NCBI GenBank assembly: GCA_964461535.1
Contig: CAYWUY010000003.1
Location: 38,081 to 102,080 of the forward strand
Direction of reading: 5' to 3'
From: Flavipsychrobacter sp964461535
GTDB lineage: Bacteria; Bacteroidota; Bacteroidia; Chitinophagales; Chitinophagaceae
Length of the DNA stretch: 64,000 nucleotides
The notes below the pieces were generated by a model that ran no database searches, was not told the origin of the DNA, and saw nothing but the letters and a program-made list of their open reading frames with translations. This document shows positions 51,741 through 60,691 of the stretch, one piece after another (position 1 is the first letter of the stretch; every line of letters starts with the position of its first letter). The translations under genes were made by a program, and so were the position numbers.

Positions 51741-53105
51741 TTACTTGACAACAGAAAACATAATAGATTTTTTATCTATATTGGTTTGATAGGTAAACCA
51801 ATATACCCCATGCTCTAACAAACTAGCATCTATCATTTCTTCATGACCACCCAATATACTTCCCTTATACACTACTTGTCCTAAAACATTTGTAATAGCA
51901 TAACTAATGTTACAGTTTGCTTTAGCATGCATTATACCATTCTGTACCGGATTGGGATATATAATAATTTCTTTCTTTTCGTCGCGGTCATCTGCAATAA
52001 TACCTAGTGGCACTAAAGAAAGCTTCCTAATTACTGAATTATAAGCATCTGCTATATACACGTGTCCGTCTGCAGCTCTATACAAGGCTCTTGGCTCATT
52101 TAACTTAGCATATATAGCCAATCCCCCATCTCCATCATAACCATATAATCCAGAACCCGCTACCGGATATATTTTACCATCATTTTTTTTAATAACCCTT
52201 ACCACATTATTACCACCATCGCACACTATTACATTATCAGAATCATCTACAAACAAACCACCGGGCATTCTTAATGTAGCCGCGCTAGCCAATCCACCAT
52301 CACCAGTATATCCCTGTACTCCTGTCCCTGCAATTGTAGATATAACTCCTGTACTTATATCTATTTTTCTTACTGTACTATTTCCAAATTCGGTAACATA
52401 TACATTGCCCATAGTATCAATGGCTACAGCATTAGGAAACAATAGCTTTGCATTTACTGCAAGTCCTCCATCTCCCGAATATCCCATCTCGCCAGTACCT
52501 GCTATAGTTGAAATAATTCCAGTGTTTAGCTCTACTTTCCTTATCCTATGATTACCAAAATCTGCAATGTATAAGTTATTAAATTTATCAATACATATTC
52601 CTACCGGGGTTTCAAGAGTTGCACTCGTAGCGACTATACCATCTCCTGTATAACCTCCAGTGCCATTCCCTACCACAGTATTTATTATTCCTGTAGTAAT
52701 TTCTATTTTCCTGATTCTATTATTCATTCTATCAGATATATAAATACTACCGCTAGTATCTAATGCTATGCCGCTAGGCCTAGCAAAAACTGCTGTACTA
52801 CCTGTACCCCCATCTCCGGCAAAACCATACGTTCCATTACCTGCAATAGTTGACAGAACGCCTGAAGGACTTAGCTTACGAATTCTCAAGTTAGCCACCT
52901 CTGCTATAAGAATGTTTCCTGCTTTATCCATTACTATACCGCCTGGCTCACCTAAAGATAAAGATGTAGCTGGTGCTCCATCTCCTATATACTGCGTTAC
53001 ACCATTACCGGCAATTGTAGTGATAATACCTTGAGCATATACCTGAAAAGAAGTACTGAGTATTACTGAAAAAAATAAAATAAGTGACGAGTGTATAATT
53101 TTCAT
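51741..53105 (-). CDS. NHL-repeat T9SS surface protein, copy 1
   Basis: The 454 residues have a signal peptide (about 1-24, QVYAQ) and six NHL-type repeats of about 55 residues with the pattern IxTIAGNGxxGYxGDGGxAxxA then GIxxDxxGNxYIADxxNxRIRKI, forming a beta-propeller. A C-terminal T9SS type A domain (about 380-454) has IIYPNPVQNGIMHA and ends TYQTNIDKKSIMFSVVK. The protein is expected at the cell surface or released; NHL propellers bind proteins, glycans or nucleic acids, but the ligand is unknown. It is a tandem paralogue of the next gene upstream; 84 bases separate them. Confidence 0.87.
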   Translation of the reverse strand: MKIIHSSLILFFSVILSTSFQVYAQGIITTIAGNGVTQYIGDGAPATSLSLGEPGGIVMDKAGNILIAEVANLRIRKLSPSGVLSTIAGNGTYGFAGDGGTGSTAVFARPSGIALDTSGSIYISDRMNNRIRKIEITTGIINTVVGNGTGGYTGDGIVATSATLETPVGICIDKFNNLYIADFGNHRIRKVELNTGIISTIAGTGEMGYSGDGGLAVNAKLLFPNAVAIDTMGNVYVTEFGNSTVRKIDISTGVISTIAGTGVQGYTGDGGLASAATLRMPGGLFVDDSDNVIVCDGGNNVVRVIKKNDGKIYPVAGSGLYGYDGDGGLAIYAKLNEPRALYRAADGHVYIADAYNSVIRKLSLVPLGIIADDRDEKKEIIIYPNPVQNGIMHAKANCNISYAITNVLGQVVYKGSILGGHEEMIDASLLEHGVYWFTYQTNIDKKSIMFSVVK

Positions 53106-53140
53106 ATTTATATGCTGTTACTGTATTACAATTTACAAAT

Positions 53141-53164
53141 AAAGCCCCTATTTCTAGGAGCTTT
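53141..53164 (-). terminator. Terminator between the two NHL genes
   Basis: On the minus strand AAAGCTCCTA and TAGGGGCTTT pair over 10 bp with one mismatch and a 4-base loop, 25 bases after the stop of copy 2. Each NHL gene may therefore be transcribed separately. Confidence 0.6.
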
Positions 53165-53189
53165 ACGATAAAATTTATTACAAAAAGTA

Positions 53190-54524
53190 CTATTTGGCTA
53201 TTGTAAACTTGATAGAAGTATTACCAGCAGTAGAATGTACATTCATGAAGTAAATTCCTGAAGGCTGATTCAAAACAATTTGATTCTGAACTTCAGCTAT
53301 ATTACCCTTCATAACGCTTTGACCAACTGCATTCACCACTTCATATGTACCATTAACCATGTCATTACCAACAATTAGATTAATATTTCCATCAGTAGAT
53401 GGATTAGGGAATACTGAAACTGATGCATTCATATCGTTAACTAATGCGCCTGATGCATCGCGATGCACTGTGTAGTATGCAGCAGTTACTAAACGTATAC
53501 GATTATTGTACTTATCAGCTATCAACAACGCTCCATTATCATTCATCCATACGCTTGAAGGACTGCTTAACTGAGCTGCTGTGGCAGCACCACCATCGCC
53601 AGAGAAGCCCATAGTACCATTACCGGCAACAGCTTGCATATAACCAAAATTATTAACTACGCGCACATTGTTATTACCCATATCTGCAAAAAATAAATTT
53701 TCGCGAGTGTCTACATATAATGCTTGAGGAGAATTTATGGTAGCAGATATAGCCGGGCCATTATCGCCTGTGTTACCAACGGTACCAGTACCTGCAATGG
53801 TAGTTATAATACCTGTTGCAGCATTAATTTTCCTTATTCTATGATTTCCATTATCAGAAATATAAACATTGCCCGACATATCTACAGCTACACCTGTAGG
53901 ATTAGAAAGCTGGGCAGCAGTAGCTAATCCTCCGTCGCCAGAGAAGCCCGATGAACCCGTACCCGCAATGGTATTAATTATACCAGTACTAGCAGTAACC
54001 TTTCTCACTCTACTGCTTCCCCTATCTGCAACATACAAATTACCCCAATGATCTACACAAGATGCAGCAGGAATAAGCATTTTACTATAAATAGCAGAAT
54101 CACCATCACCAGTTGTTCCTTGGGTACCATCACCACACATACGCATTAGTGTGCCTGTTGATGGATCATACATGTGAACATCATCATGAAAACCATCTGT
54201 AATAAATAACCTTCCGGCATTATCGCACCATGCCCCTTGCGGAGAAAGCATTGATGATATTGAAAAGCTAGAAATGGTTCCATCGGCAGCAATTTTTCTG
54301 CCTAACCCACCCGAACCTATAATATATACATTACCGGAGTGATCGGCAACTGCACTATTAGGGTAAGACAAAGTAGCAGCCGTAGCTAGCCCCCCATCTC
54401 CGGAAGTGCCTGAGGCACCTGTACCAGCTATGGTATGAATGGTTGCTTGTGCATAAGACGACAATGCCCAAAATGGTAGAGCAAATGCTAAACACAAGGC
54501 TTTTTTAAGTGTAGTATGTTTCAT
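53190..54524 (-). CDS. NHL-repeat T9SS surface protein, copy 2
   Basis: The 444 residues have the same layout as copy 1: a signal peptide (about 1-26, LSSYAQ), NHL repeats with IHTIAGTGASGTSGDGG and VYISDNGNHRIRKI, and a T9SS type A domain (about 373-444, VSVFPNPSTDGNINLIVG to SIKFTIAK). The protein is surface-directed. It differs enough from copy 1 in sequence to suggest different ligands. It lies about 140 bases after the response-regulator gene on the same strand, with no strong terminator between, so it may be read from the two-component operon. Confidence 0.87.
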   Translation of the reverse strand: MKHTTLKKALCLAFALPFWALSSYAQATIHTIAGTGASGTSGDGGLATAATLSYPNSAVADHSGNVYIIGSGGLGRKIAADGTISSFSISSMLSPQGAWCDNAGRLFITDGFHDDVHMYDPSTGTLMRMCGDGTQGTTGDGDSAIYSKMLIPAASCVDHWGNLYVADRGSSRVRKVTASTGIINTIAGTGSSGFSGDGGLATAAQLSNPTGVAVDMSGNVYISDNGNHRIRKINAATGIITTIAGTGTVGNTGDNGPAISATINSPQALYVDTRENLFFADMGNNNVRVVNNFGYMQAVAGNGTMGFSGDGGAATAAQLSSPSSVWMNDNGALLIADKYNNRIRLVTAAYYTVHRDASGALVNDMNASVSVFPNPSTDGNINLIVGNDMVNGTYEVVNAVGQSVMKGNIAEVQNQIVLNQPSGIYFMNVHSTAGNTSIKFTIAK

Positions 54525-54666
54525 AGACTTATATTTTAGTATCCTAAATCTATGAATGTTTTATTTAAAAAACAAATAATACAACTAATTTTTATTTAAC
54601 CCACAATTATTATTTGGAAGTATTAAATAGCAGAAATAGTATTAGCCCAATATCTATGGGTTAGTT

Positions 54667-55320
54667 TTATATACTTACTATACCATTTTTTATGGCAAAT
54701 AATACCAACCCTGTTTTAGATTTAATATTAAACTTTTGAAATAATGACTCTCGGTAGCCATCTACTGTTCTTCTATGCACACCCATCAGCTCAGCCATCT
54801 GATCGTACGTATATTCATCTTTATTGCATACCAACTGTAAAAACTGGCGCTCTCTGTCAGTAACTTTCGATAAAATATCTTTTTCGCTCATGCCCTTCTT
54901 CAGTGCACTAGAAAATATTTCACTATGATAATAGCCAGAGGACATGGTATCGTCAATGGCACGTTTTAGAATATCAGCAGTACAATTCTTTAATAAATAT
55001 CCTCTTACCCCCAACCTGAATAAATCTATTATTTTACGTTCATTAGTATCCCATGTAAGTATTATTACCTTAAGAAACGGATATTGCTTATTAATAACTT
55101 TCATGGCTTCATGCCCGTCTACTTCAGGCATATCCAAATCCATAATAATTAAATCGGGGAATGTATTTTCAGCTGCCGATAAATAATTCAATAACATTCT
55201 GCCATTAGAATACTCTTGAATGATTTTATAACTACCCATTTGCTGCAATAACGTACTTATACCCCCCCTTACTAAAACATGATCATCTACTAATATTATT
55301 GCCGTTTTTATTTGCTGCAT
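54667..55320 (-). CDS. NarL/FixJ-family response regulator
   Basis: The 217 residues have a receiver domain (about 6-125) with the acidic pair DD at 12-13, the phosphorylated Asp61 in IIMDLDMPE, the conserved Thr in VIILTWD and Lys in YLLKNC. A C-terminal LuxR-type HTH follows (about 150-215, DKDEYTYDQMAELMGVHRRTVDGYRESLF). It acts as a DNA-binding regulator once phosphorylated. It starts 8 bases after the histidine kinase stop, so the pair is one operon and surely partners. Targets are unknown; the two NHL-protein genes directly downstream are candidates (inference). Confidence 0.92.
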   Translation of the reverse strand: MQQIKTAIILVDDHVLVRGGISTLLQQMGSYKIIQEYSNGRMLLNYLSAAENTFPDLIIMDLDMPEVDGHEAMKVINKQYPFLKVIILTWDTNERKIIDLFRLGVRGYLLKNCTADILKRAIDDTMSSGYYHSEIFSSALKKGMSEKDILSKVTDRERQFLQLVCNKDEYTYDQMAELMGVHRRTVDGYRESLFQKFNIKSKTGLVLFAIKNGIVSI

Positions 55321-55328
55321 CTACTCTA

Positions 55329-56096
55329 TCAAACTTCTTGTTCAAATGTATATTTTGTTCCTGCCCCGGGCTTACTTATAATATCCCCTTTAACTTTAGC
55401 TAGCGAAGCACGCTTAAGCATATTTTCTAACCCCGACCCTTTACTCAAAGCTTTAATAGCATCTATATCAAACCCCACTCCATCGTCAGTTATATATAGT
55501 CCAAAAGGTTTAGATTTTATTTTTATATTTATATTATTACACTGTGCGTGCTTAAGGGTGTTATTTAGAATCTCCTGAAACACTCTAAACATCATTACTC
55601 TTTGATCTTTCTGCAAATCTGGCTCTCCATCATCATCCCAATTCACTTTAATTGTATTCAACATCCTCAGTCTTGCCACCTCATCTTTCATGGCTTCAAG
55701 CATCCCACCGGTCTCAAATAAGTCACTATTCAAACTCCTGCTAATCATCCTTAATTCCTTTATCACATCTGCTACATCAGTTAGTATGGGCTCTATTTCC
55801 CCTACCGACTCAGGATGCTTCCTTTTATGCCCATCTACAAGAAATTTAAGCACCGTTAACCTTTGACCTATGTTGTCATGCAAGTCTCTAGCAACATGCG
55901 CCAATACCCTTTCCTGTACCTGCTGTTCTGCAATACGTAGCTCCTTCTCATATTCTACCTCCATTTTAGCTATTTTAACTTCATGCATTACATGCTTTTT
56001 ATTAGCAACAAACATGGTAATAACTACACCACATATTAGCAGAAGTATAAGAAGAGAAGATACTATAATGGTTATTTCAATCTTAGAAAATGACAT
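55329..56096 (-). CDS. Sensor histidine kinase (HisKA_3 / NarX-type)
   Basis: The 255 residues have one N-terminal membrane helix (about 8-30), a coiled stretch (MEVEYEKELRIAEQQVQERVL), the H-box of the HisKA_3 type DLHDNIGQRL with His73, and a HATPase domain with N-box EILNNTLKHAQ, G1 DDGVGFD and G2 GSGLENM. No extracytoplasmic sensing domain is present, so the signal must come from a partner. The adjacent multi-pass membrane protein gene, 70 bases upstream, is the obvious candidate. It phosphorylates the response regulator encoded 8 bases downstream. Confidence 0.92.
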   Translation of the reverse strand: MSFSKIEITIIVSSLLILLLICGVVITMFVANKKHVMHEVKIAKMEVEYEKELRIAEQQVQERVLAHVARDLHDNIGQRLTVLKFLVDGHKRKHPESVGEIEPILTDVADVIKELRMISRSLNSDLFETGGMLEAMKDEVARLRMLNTIKVNWDDDGEPDLQKDQRVMMFRVFQEILNNTLKHAQCNNINIKIKSKPFGLYITDDGVGFDIDAIKALSKGSGLENMLKRASLAKVKGDIISKPGAGTKYTFEQEV

Positions 56097-56166
56097 GGAG
56101 ACGAAGTATTTACGATAACGAATTCAAAGTTACTTCCTAAACAAATCATATCAACACTTCAAAATA

Positions 56167-56853
56167 CTAAATGTATTTAGATGAAACCTGCAAATTATTA
56201 GTACTGTCGTTAGCAGCTAAATAAACAGCATACGCTGCCAATGGATATCTAAATATGTTAATAATATTATTTATAGTATAAAAAGTGGCTGAAGTTGAAG
56301 ATTTTATATCTATAGTATACTTGTAAATTATCCATATAGGTAGAGTGCAACCATGATATAAAACGATGGATATAGACAACCAGAAAACAGGACTTTTAAG
56401 AATAGCAGTTGGCTTAAAAACAGTATTTACAATCATGATATAAAAAAACACAACAGATATTACTAAGTAGAATAATGTTATAAAATTTACACACAAAGAA
56501 TAAATAGAATGCTCATATATGTCCCAAAATAAAAAGAATGGTAATATTGACCATATATAATACAACACAGAATTAAACCTAGCTTTATTCATTAATAATA
56601 AAGCTGCATAACCCATTAATGTATAATCTAGCAATACATAAATGTTGAAAACCCATGTATTATGCAATTTATAAGAGGATATTACATATCCTATAATTTC
56701 TGCAAGTAAAGATATCGCACCATGCCAAACAACTAACTTATAGGCTGCCGATATTTTTTTGTAATATAATTTTCCTGTAAATACTAATGATAGCTTAGTT
56801 ATTACAAATAATGAAAAAACAACTTTATATTCTATAGACTTCAATAACAACAT
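56167..56853 (-). CDS. Multi-pass membrane protein of unknown function upstream of the histidine kinase
   Basis: The 228-residue protein contains about six or seven hydrophobic helices with short loops, and aromatic residues and Lys/Arg near the ends of several helices. I know no named family, though similar small multi-pass proteins precede one-helix HisKA_3 kinases in Bacteroidota as far as I recall. It could be the signal-receiving partner of the kinase encoded 70 bases downstream (inference from order and from the lack of a sensing domain in the kinase). It starts 3 bases after the stop of the 260-residue gene. Confidence 0.7.
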   Translation of the reverse strand: MLLLKSIEYKVVFSLFVITKLSLVFTGKLYYKKISAAYKLVVWHGAISLLAEIIGYVISSYKLHNTWVFNIYVLLDYTLMGYAALLLMNKARFNSVLYYIWSILPFFLFWDIYEHSIYSLCVNFITLFYLVISVVFFYIMIVNTVFKPTAILKSPVFWLSISIVLYHGCTLPIWIIYKYTIDIKSSTSATFYTINNIINIFRYPLAAYAVYLAANDSTNNLQVSSKYI

Positions 56854-56856
56854 AGA

Positions 56857-57639
56857 CTAATAAGAAGGAGCTATATATACATTACAATATGCAGGACATA
56901 AAGAACCCATATCACAACCTTTATTATGAAATGCAACTATATACTGATCATTGTTCAACAATGGTACCATATCACTATCTCTAAGGTAGATGACCATACC
57001 ATGAGGAAATGGAACCGTTTGTTGAGAGGAGTAATGAATATAAGATGTGGCCCCAAAACTAATAAATGCATCCTTTGGTGAATTATTCTGGGTATACATT
57101 TCTAGCACTTCATTCTCCCACGGGAAAGTAATGTTTCTAGCATAAATAGTAGGATTGTAACTTAATGCCATTTCAGTAGTAGCATCAGCAGGGTCGCACT
57201 GGCCTGTAGGACAATAAAATAAATTATTGAAATAGAGCGCATTACTCATTGTGGTATCTTGTGTAGTAGTAATAGTATCATTCTCTATTTTATACCATGC
57301 GCATACACTATCATCTAAATCGTACACATTAGGATCTGTGGTAGACTGTATCATTCTGCATAACTGCAATCTGTAATACAAACTGTTATCGCTCTTATTA
57401 AAACAATACACAAAGCGTAAAGCTACTTTTGAAAGTGCAACACCATAAGTAGTGCTAAAGTCATTTACAGCAGTATTTAAATCCTCCCATAAAATAGTAA
57501 TATCCTGCCCACCAAACTCAGGATCGCACCCTTCCATATTATAGTGATCCACAAAGTTTTTTCTACCTATTTCATATTCATCTTTTGAGATTATTCTTGG
57601 ATCAGTGGTAATAATTCCATTTTCAATTTTTACTGGCAT
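56857..57639 (-). CDS. Uncharacterised protein heading the two-component block, 260 aa
   Basis: No signal peptide or membrane segment is visible; it is predicted soluble and cytoplasmic. It opens MPVKIENGIITTDPRIISKDEY, has many Asp/Asn/Thr and Tyr residues, and a fair number of cysteines (CFNKS, CPTGQCDPAD, KGCDMGSLCPAYCNVY near the end). The last Cys-rich segment could bind a metal or form disulfides, but the motif fits no known site. Function unknown. It lies 3 bases before the membrane-protein gene and is likely the first gene of the four-gene unit running to 54667. Confidence 0.65.
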   Translation of the reverse strand: MPVKIENGIITTDPRIISKDEYEIGRKNFVDHYNMEGCDPEFGGQDITILWEDLNTAVNDFSTTYGVALSKVALRFVYCFNKSDNSLYYRLQLCRMIQSTTDPNVYDLDDSVCAWYKIENDTITTTQDTTMSNALYFNNLFYCPTGQCDPADATTEMALSYNPTIYARNITFPWENEVLEMYTQNNSPKDAFISFGATSYIHYSSQQTVPFPHGMVIYLRDSDMVPLLNNDQYIVAFHNKGCDMGSLCPAYCNVYIAPSY

Positions 57640-57822
57640 AAGTATTGATTTTAGATTTTGAAAATAAGTTGTTGTTGCGAATTAATAAAATAAATGTGGA
57701 CGTGAAAAACACCCGTTTTTCAATGATTGAAATTGATTTGCTTTACATGTAAAACGCATCTTTAATCAAACGCAAGTAACTACTGTAAAGTAAACACAAT
57801 TTTAAACACTAAAAATGTTACT

Positions 57823-58386
57823 ATGGCCAATAACAGAGTGAATATCAAATATGATGGAATAAGACCTTATATTCTAGAGGCCATTCATAAAGTAAATAAA
57901 TTACTAAGCAATGAAGAATTTTATGAAAGTATAGAGCAACATGCATACTTCAACAATTCGGACATATCTCCTAAGGAAATAGCATACCTTCTTCAGAATA
58001 CAAACATCAGCATTCAGATACAGCTATATTATTCTATGAGCCCTATTTCAAAAATAGACTTATACGAAAACCCTGAGCAACCTCATGTGCTATACCTTAA
58101 TATATGGAAGCTTGAACGTCCCATTTATAGCATTTGTAATTCTATAGTACACGGATGCATACATGCCCTTAATAAAATGCATCCCGAATACCATTTTGAA
58201 CATAATAATTGCCCAGCTGTAGAATTAGCCAATACTGCCCCTTTTGCTATAGGCCGAATTGCAGAAGTAATACTAGGCGGTGGCACAACTACAGAGGTAG
58301 AATATATGCACGATGGTATGGATAATAATATTAAAATTATTGGCGACCATATAGAAGACATAGAAAAACTATACTCTCAACAATAA
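57823..58386 (+). CDS. Uncharacterised protein with degenerate metallopeptidase-like motif, 187 aa
   Basis: A soluble protein without signal peptide. In the middle (about 107-125) is a His cluster, VHGCIHALNKMHPEYHFEHNN. Its layout resembles zinc peptidases of the HExxH type, with Gly in place of the catalytic Glu (HGCIH). Other His follow at HPEYHFEH. The N-terminal half is helical with charged residues and the C-terminus is Asp/Ile-rich. The family is unknown; it may be a metal-binding but non-proteolytic protein. It is divergent from the 260-residue gene across a 183-base gap without a clear -7 box. Confidence 0.6.
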   Translation: MANNRVNIKYDGIRPYILEAIHKVNKLLSNEEFYESIEQHAYFNNSDISPKEIAYLLQNTNISIQIQLYYSMSPISKIDLYENPEQPHVLYLNIWKLERPIYSICNSIVHGCIHALNKMHPEYHFEHNNCPAVELANTAPFAIGRIAEVILGGGTTTEVEYMHDGMDNNIKIIGDHIEDIEKLYSQQ

Positions 58387-58494
58387 TTAGTATATTTGCA
58401 ACCCAATCAAAAAATATTCGTTTACCTAAATGGTGCGTTTAAAGGATTGAGTTATTATTTTTTGCAAGAAAAAAATATTTTTTCATTTTTTGTT

Positions 58495-58524
58495 TTTGCA
58501 TTTAAAAAAAATCTCTTACCTTTG
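58495..58524 (+). promoter_or_regulatory. Promoter of the rpsL-rpsG unit (-33 and -7)
   Basis: TTTG (58495-58498), an 18-base spacer and TACCTTTG (58517-58524) match the Bacteroidota promoter, 35 bases before the rpsL ATG. An A/T-rich stretch lies just upstream, as expected for a strongly expressed gene. Confidence 0.7.
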
Positions 58525-58559
58525 CACTCCATTTTAATTTTTAGTACTCAAAGCTAACA

Positions 58560-58964
58560 ATGCCTACCATACAACAATTAGTACGCAAAGGCCGCGAACA
58601 AATGCGGATTAAATCTAAGAGCCGTGCACTTGATGCTTGCCCTCAGCGTCGCGGCGTTTGTACTCGTGTGTACACAACAACTCCGAAAAAACCGAACTCA
58701 GCTCTACGTAAAGTGGCTAAAGTTCGCTTGACTAACAAAATTGAGGTTATCGCCTATATCCCAGGTGAAGGTCACAACTTACAAGAGCACTCAATCGTAT
58801 TGATTCGCGGTGGTCGTGTTAAGGATCTTCCGGGTGTACGTTACCACATCGTGCGTGGTGCTTTAGATACGGCAGGTGTAAAAGATCGTAAACAAAGCCG
58901 CTCTAAATATGGTACTAAGCGTGATAAAAAAGGCGCAGCAGCAAAACCAGCAGGTAAAAAATAA
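58560..58964 (+). CDS. rpsL: 30S ribosomal protein S12
   Basis: The 134 residues are unmistakable S12: PTIQQLVRKGRE at the start, CPQRRGVCTRVYTTTPKKPNSALRKVAKVR (two conserved halves: the Cys-rich lead and TTPKKPNSALRK), and the end RSKYGTKRDKKGA. The Lys in PKKPNS and in GGRVKDLPGV are the positions where streptomycin-resistance mutations arise in other bacteria; the residues here are wild type. It lies in the decoding centre. rpsG follows after 39 bases, but fusA does not. Confidence 0.97.
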   Translation: MPTIQQLVRKGREQMRIKSKSRALDACPQRRGVCTRVYTTTPKKPNSALRKVAKVRLTNKIEVIAYIPGEGHNLQEHSIVLIRGGRVKDLPGVRYHIVRGALDTAGVKDRKQSRSKYGTKRDKKGAAAKPAGKK

Positions 58965-59003
58965 TTTAATATAATTTTATATAAATAAAGTAAAAGCCAG
59001 ACG

Positions 59004-59471
59004 ATGAGAAAGGCACAAGCCAAAAAGCTTCCATTAGCACCAGATCCGAAATTTAACGATAAACAGGTTACTCGTTTTGTTAACTGCCTTATGTGGGGTG
59101 GAAATAAAACTGTAGTATTAAGTGCATTTTACGATGCTTTAGATAAAGTATCTAAAATGACCAATGAAGATGGTTATGAAGTATGGAAGCGTGCATTATC
59201 AAATGTAACTCCAGCTGTAGAAGTACGTAGCCGTCGTATAGGTGGTGCTACTTTCCAAATTCCATCTGAAGTACGTCCTGACCGTAAAATTTCACTGAGC
59301 ATGAAATGGTTGATTCGTTACTCTCGTGAAAGAAATGGTAAAACCATTGCTGATAAATTGGCAAATGAGATTATTGCTGCTTCTAAAGGTGAAGGTGGTG
59401 CATTCAAGAAAAAAGAAGATACTCACCGTATGGCAGAAGCTAACAAAGCATTCTCTCACTTCAAAGTTTAA
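59004..59471 (+). CDS. rpsG: 30S ribosomal protein S7
   Basis: The 155 residues match S7 in full: MRKAQAKKLPLAPDPKFND, VTRFVNCLMWGGNKTV, the repeat region ALSNVTPAVEVRSRRIGGATFQIP, and SMKWLIRYSRERNGKTIADKLANEI. It nucleates assembly of the 30S head by binding 16S rRNA. Second gene of the rpsL-rpsG unit, followed by a strong terminator. In most bacteria fusA follows in the str operon; here it is absent from the window. Confidence 0.97.
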   Translation: MRKAQAKKLPLAPDPKFNDKQVTRFVNCLMWGGNKTVVLSAFYDALDKVSKMTNEDGYEVWKRALSNVTPAVEVRSRRIGGATFQIPSEVRPDRKISLSMKWLIRYSRERNGKTIADKLANEIIAASKGEGGAFKKKEDTHRMAEANKAFSHFKV

Positions 59472-59492
59472 TTCTCTTTTCAATATATTTGT

Positions 59493-59517
59493 AAAGCCTC
59501 TGCGTTGCAGAGGCTTT
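59493..59517 (+). terminator. Terminator of rpsL-rpsG
   Basis: AAAGCCTCTGC and GCAGAGGCTTT form a perfect 11-bp stem with a 3-base loop, followed by ATTTTTTT, 21 bases after the rpsG stop. Confidence 0.9.
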
Positions 59518-59599
59518 ATTTTTTTATGTATACTACCCTACTTCATCATATTTCACTATCTTTCGCCGCACAATACTTATTCTATACTTTATTAGTTAA

Positions 59600-60661
59600 A
59601 TGTCGCCACAAAATCATAATGATACAATAATCTGCCCTAATTGCAACAGCGAAGCTAAAGGCAACTACTGCTATCAATGCGGGCAAGAAACTCATTTACA
59701 TAAAGATACCTTTTGGGGATTAGTTACTCACTTTACCGCACATTATTTTCATTACGATTCTAAATTTTGGAAAACACTTACTACTCTTTGGTTTAAACCC
59801 GGAGAACTAACTATAGCATACAACAATAAGCAACGTATGAGGTATCTGCCTCCTATATCGTTATACATATTTGTTAGTGCTATTTTCTTCTTAACTGCTA
59901 GCCTTGGACATCATAAGGATAAGAGTGGACATAATAATAGTTCAAAGCACGAAAAAACTGCAAAAAGTAGTTCTCTAATCGACAGTGCTAATAAATATCC
60001 TTCTGCACGTCCAACATCGGGAGATGTAAACACATCAGTAAACTTATTATCAGACGCTATAGATAGCATTAATAAATATTCAGACACTTCTCCAACATCT
60101 ACAGACGAGACTTCGTCAATAAATTTAATATCAGATAAAACATCAGACGACTCATTAAAATTAAACCTCAAAGATGGAAGTATTGGGGGAAGATATACTA
60201 TTGATGAGGATAATTGGTTTGTAGAGTACTTAGAGAAAAAAGACGAAAAGATAAAAAGTGAATACGGTAGCTTGAATAACTATTTAAAAGAAAAGCTAAC
60301 GCATAATGTAAGTAAGCTCTTCTTCTTCATGATACCAATACTTGCGCTTATTATCAAGTTGTTTTATTTGAGAAGAAAAAATCACTTATTTGTTAATCAT
60401 TCCATATTTGCTTTACATGTACACTCATTATTTTTTAGTGTATTTACTATTAAAAACTTCATATTTGATGAGAACATAAAGAAGATAGCAAGTTTAATAC
60501 TAGCTGCAGGTAGCGTGGTATACCTTGTTTTTGCATTGCATAAAGTATATCAGACAAGCTGGATCAGGAGTATTATATATACTATATTCATTACATTGCT
60601 ATATACCTTTAGCCTACTTTTAGTTTTTATACTTACTGTTTTTCTTTTTCTAATAATCTAA
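59600..60661 (+). CDS. DUF3667-family membrane protein
   Basis: The 353 residues start with a zinc ribbon (Cys12, Cys15, Cys24, Cys27 in CPNC and CYQC), then the DUF3667 block THFTAHYFHYDSKFWKT and the following WFKPGELTIAYNNKQRMRYLPPISLYIF. The first membrane helix is at about 83-100; further helices lie near 240-260, 285-305 and 318-352. Between is a long Ser/Thr/Asp/Lys-rich region (about 105-200). The family is common in Bacteroidota and its function is unknown. The downstream GT39 gene starts 30 bases after its stop on the same strand. Confidence 0.8.
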   Translation: MSPQNHNDTIICPNCNSEAKGNYCYQCGQETHLHKDTFWGLVTHFTAHYFHYDSKFWKTLTTLWFKPGELTIAYNNKQRMRYLPPISLYIFVSAIFFLTASLGHHKDKSGHNNSSKHEKTAKSSSLIDSANKYPSARPTSGDVNTSVNLLSDAIDSINKYSDTSPTSTDETSSINLISDKTSDDSLKLNLKDGSIGGRYTIDEDNWFVEYLEKKDEKIKSEYGSLNNYLKEKLTHNVSKLFFFMIPILALIIKLFYLRRKNHLFVNHSIFALHVHSLFFSVFTIKNFIFDENIKKIASLILAAGSVVYLVFALHKVYQTSWIRSIIYTIFITLLYTFSLLLVFILTVFLFLII

Positions 60662-60691
60662 AATACACACCTAAAAACATATACATACATA

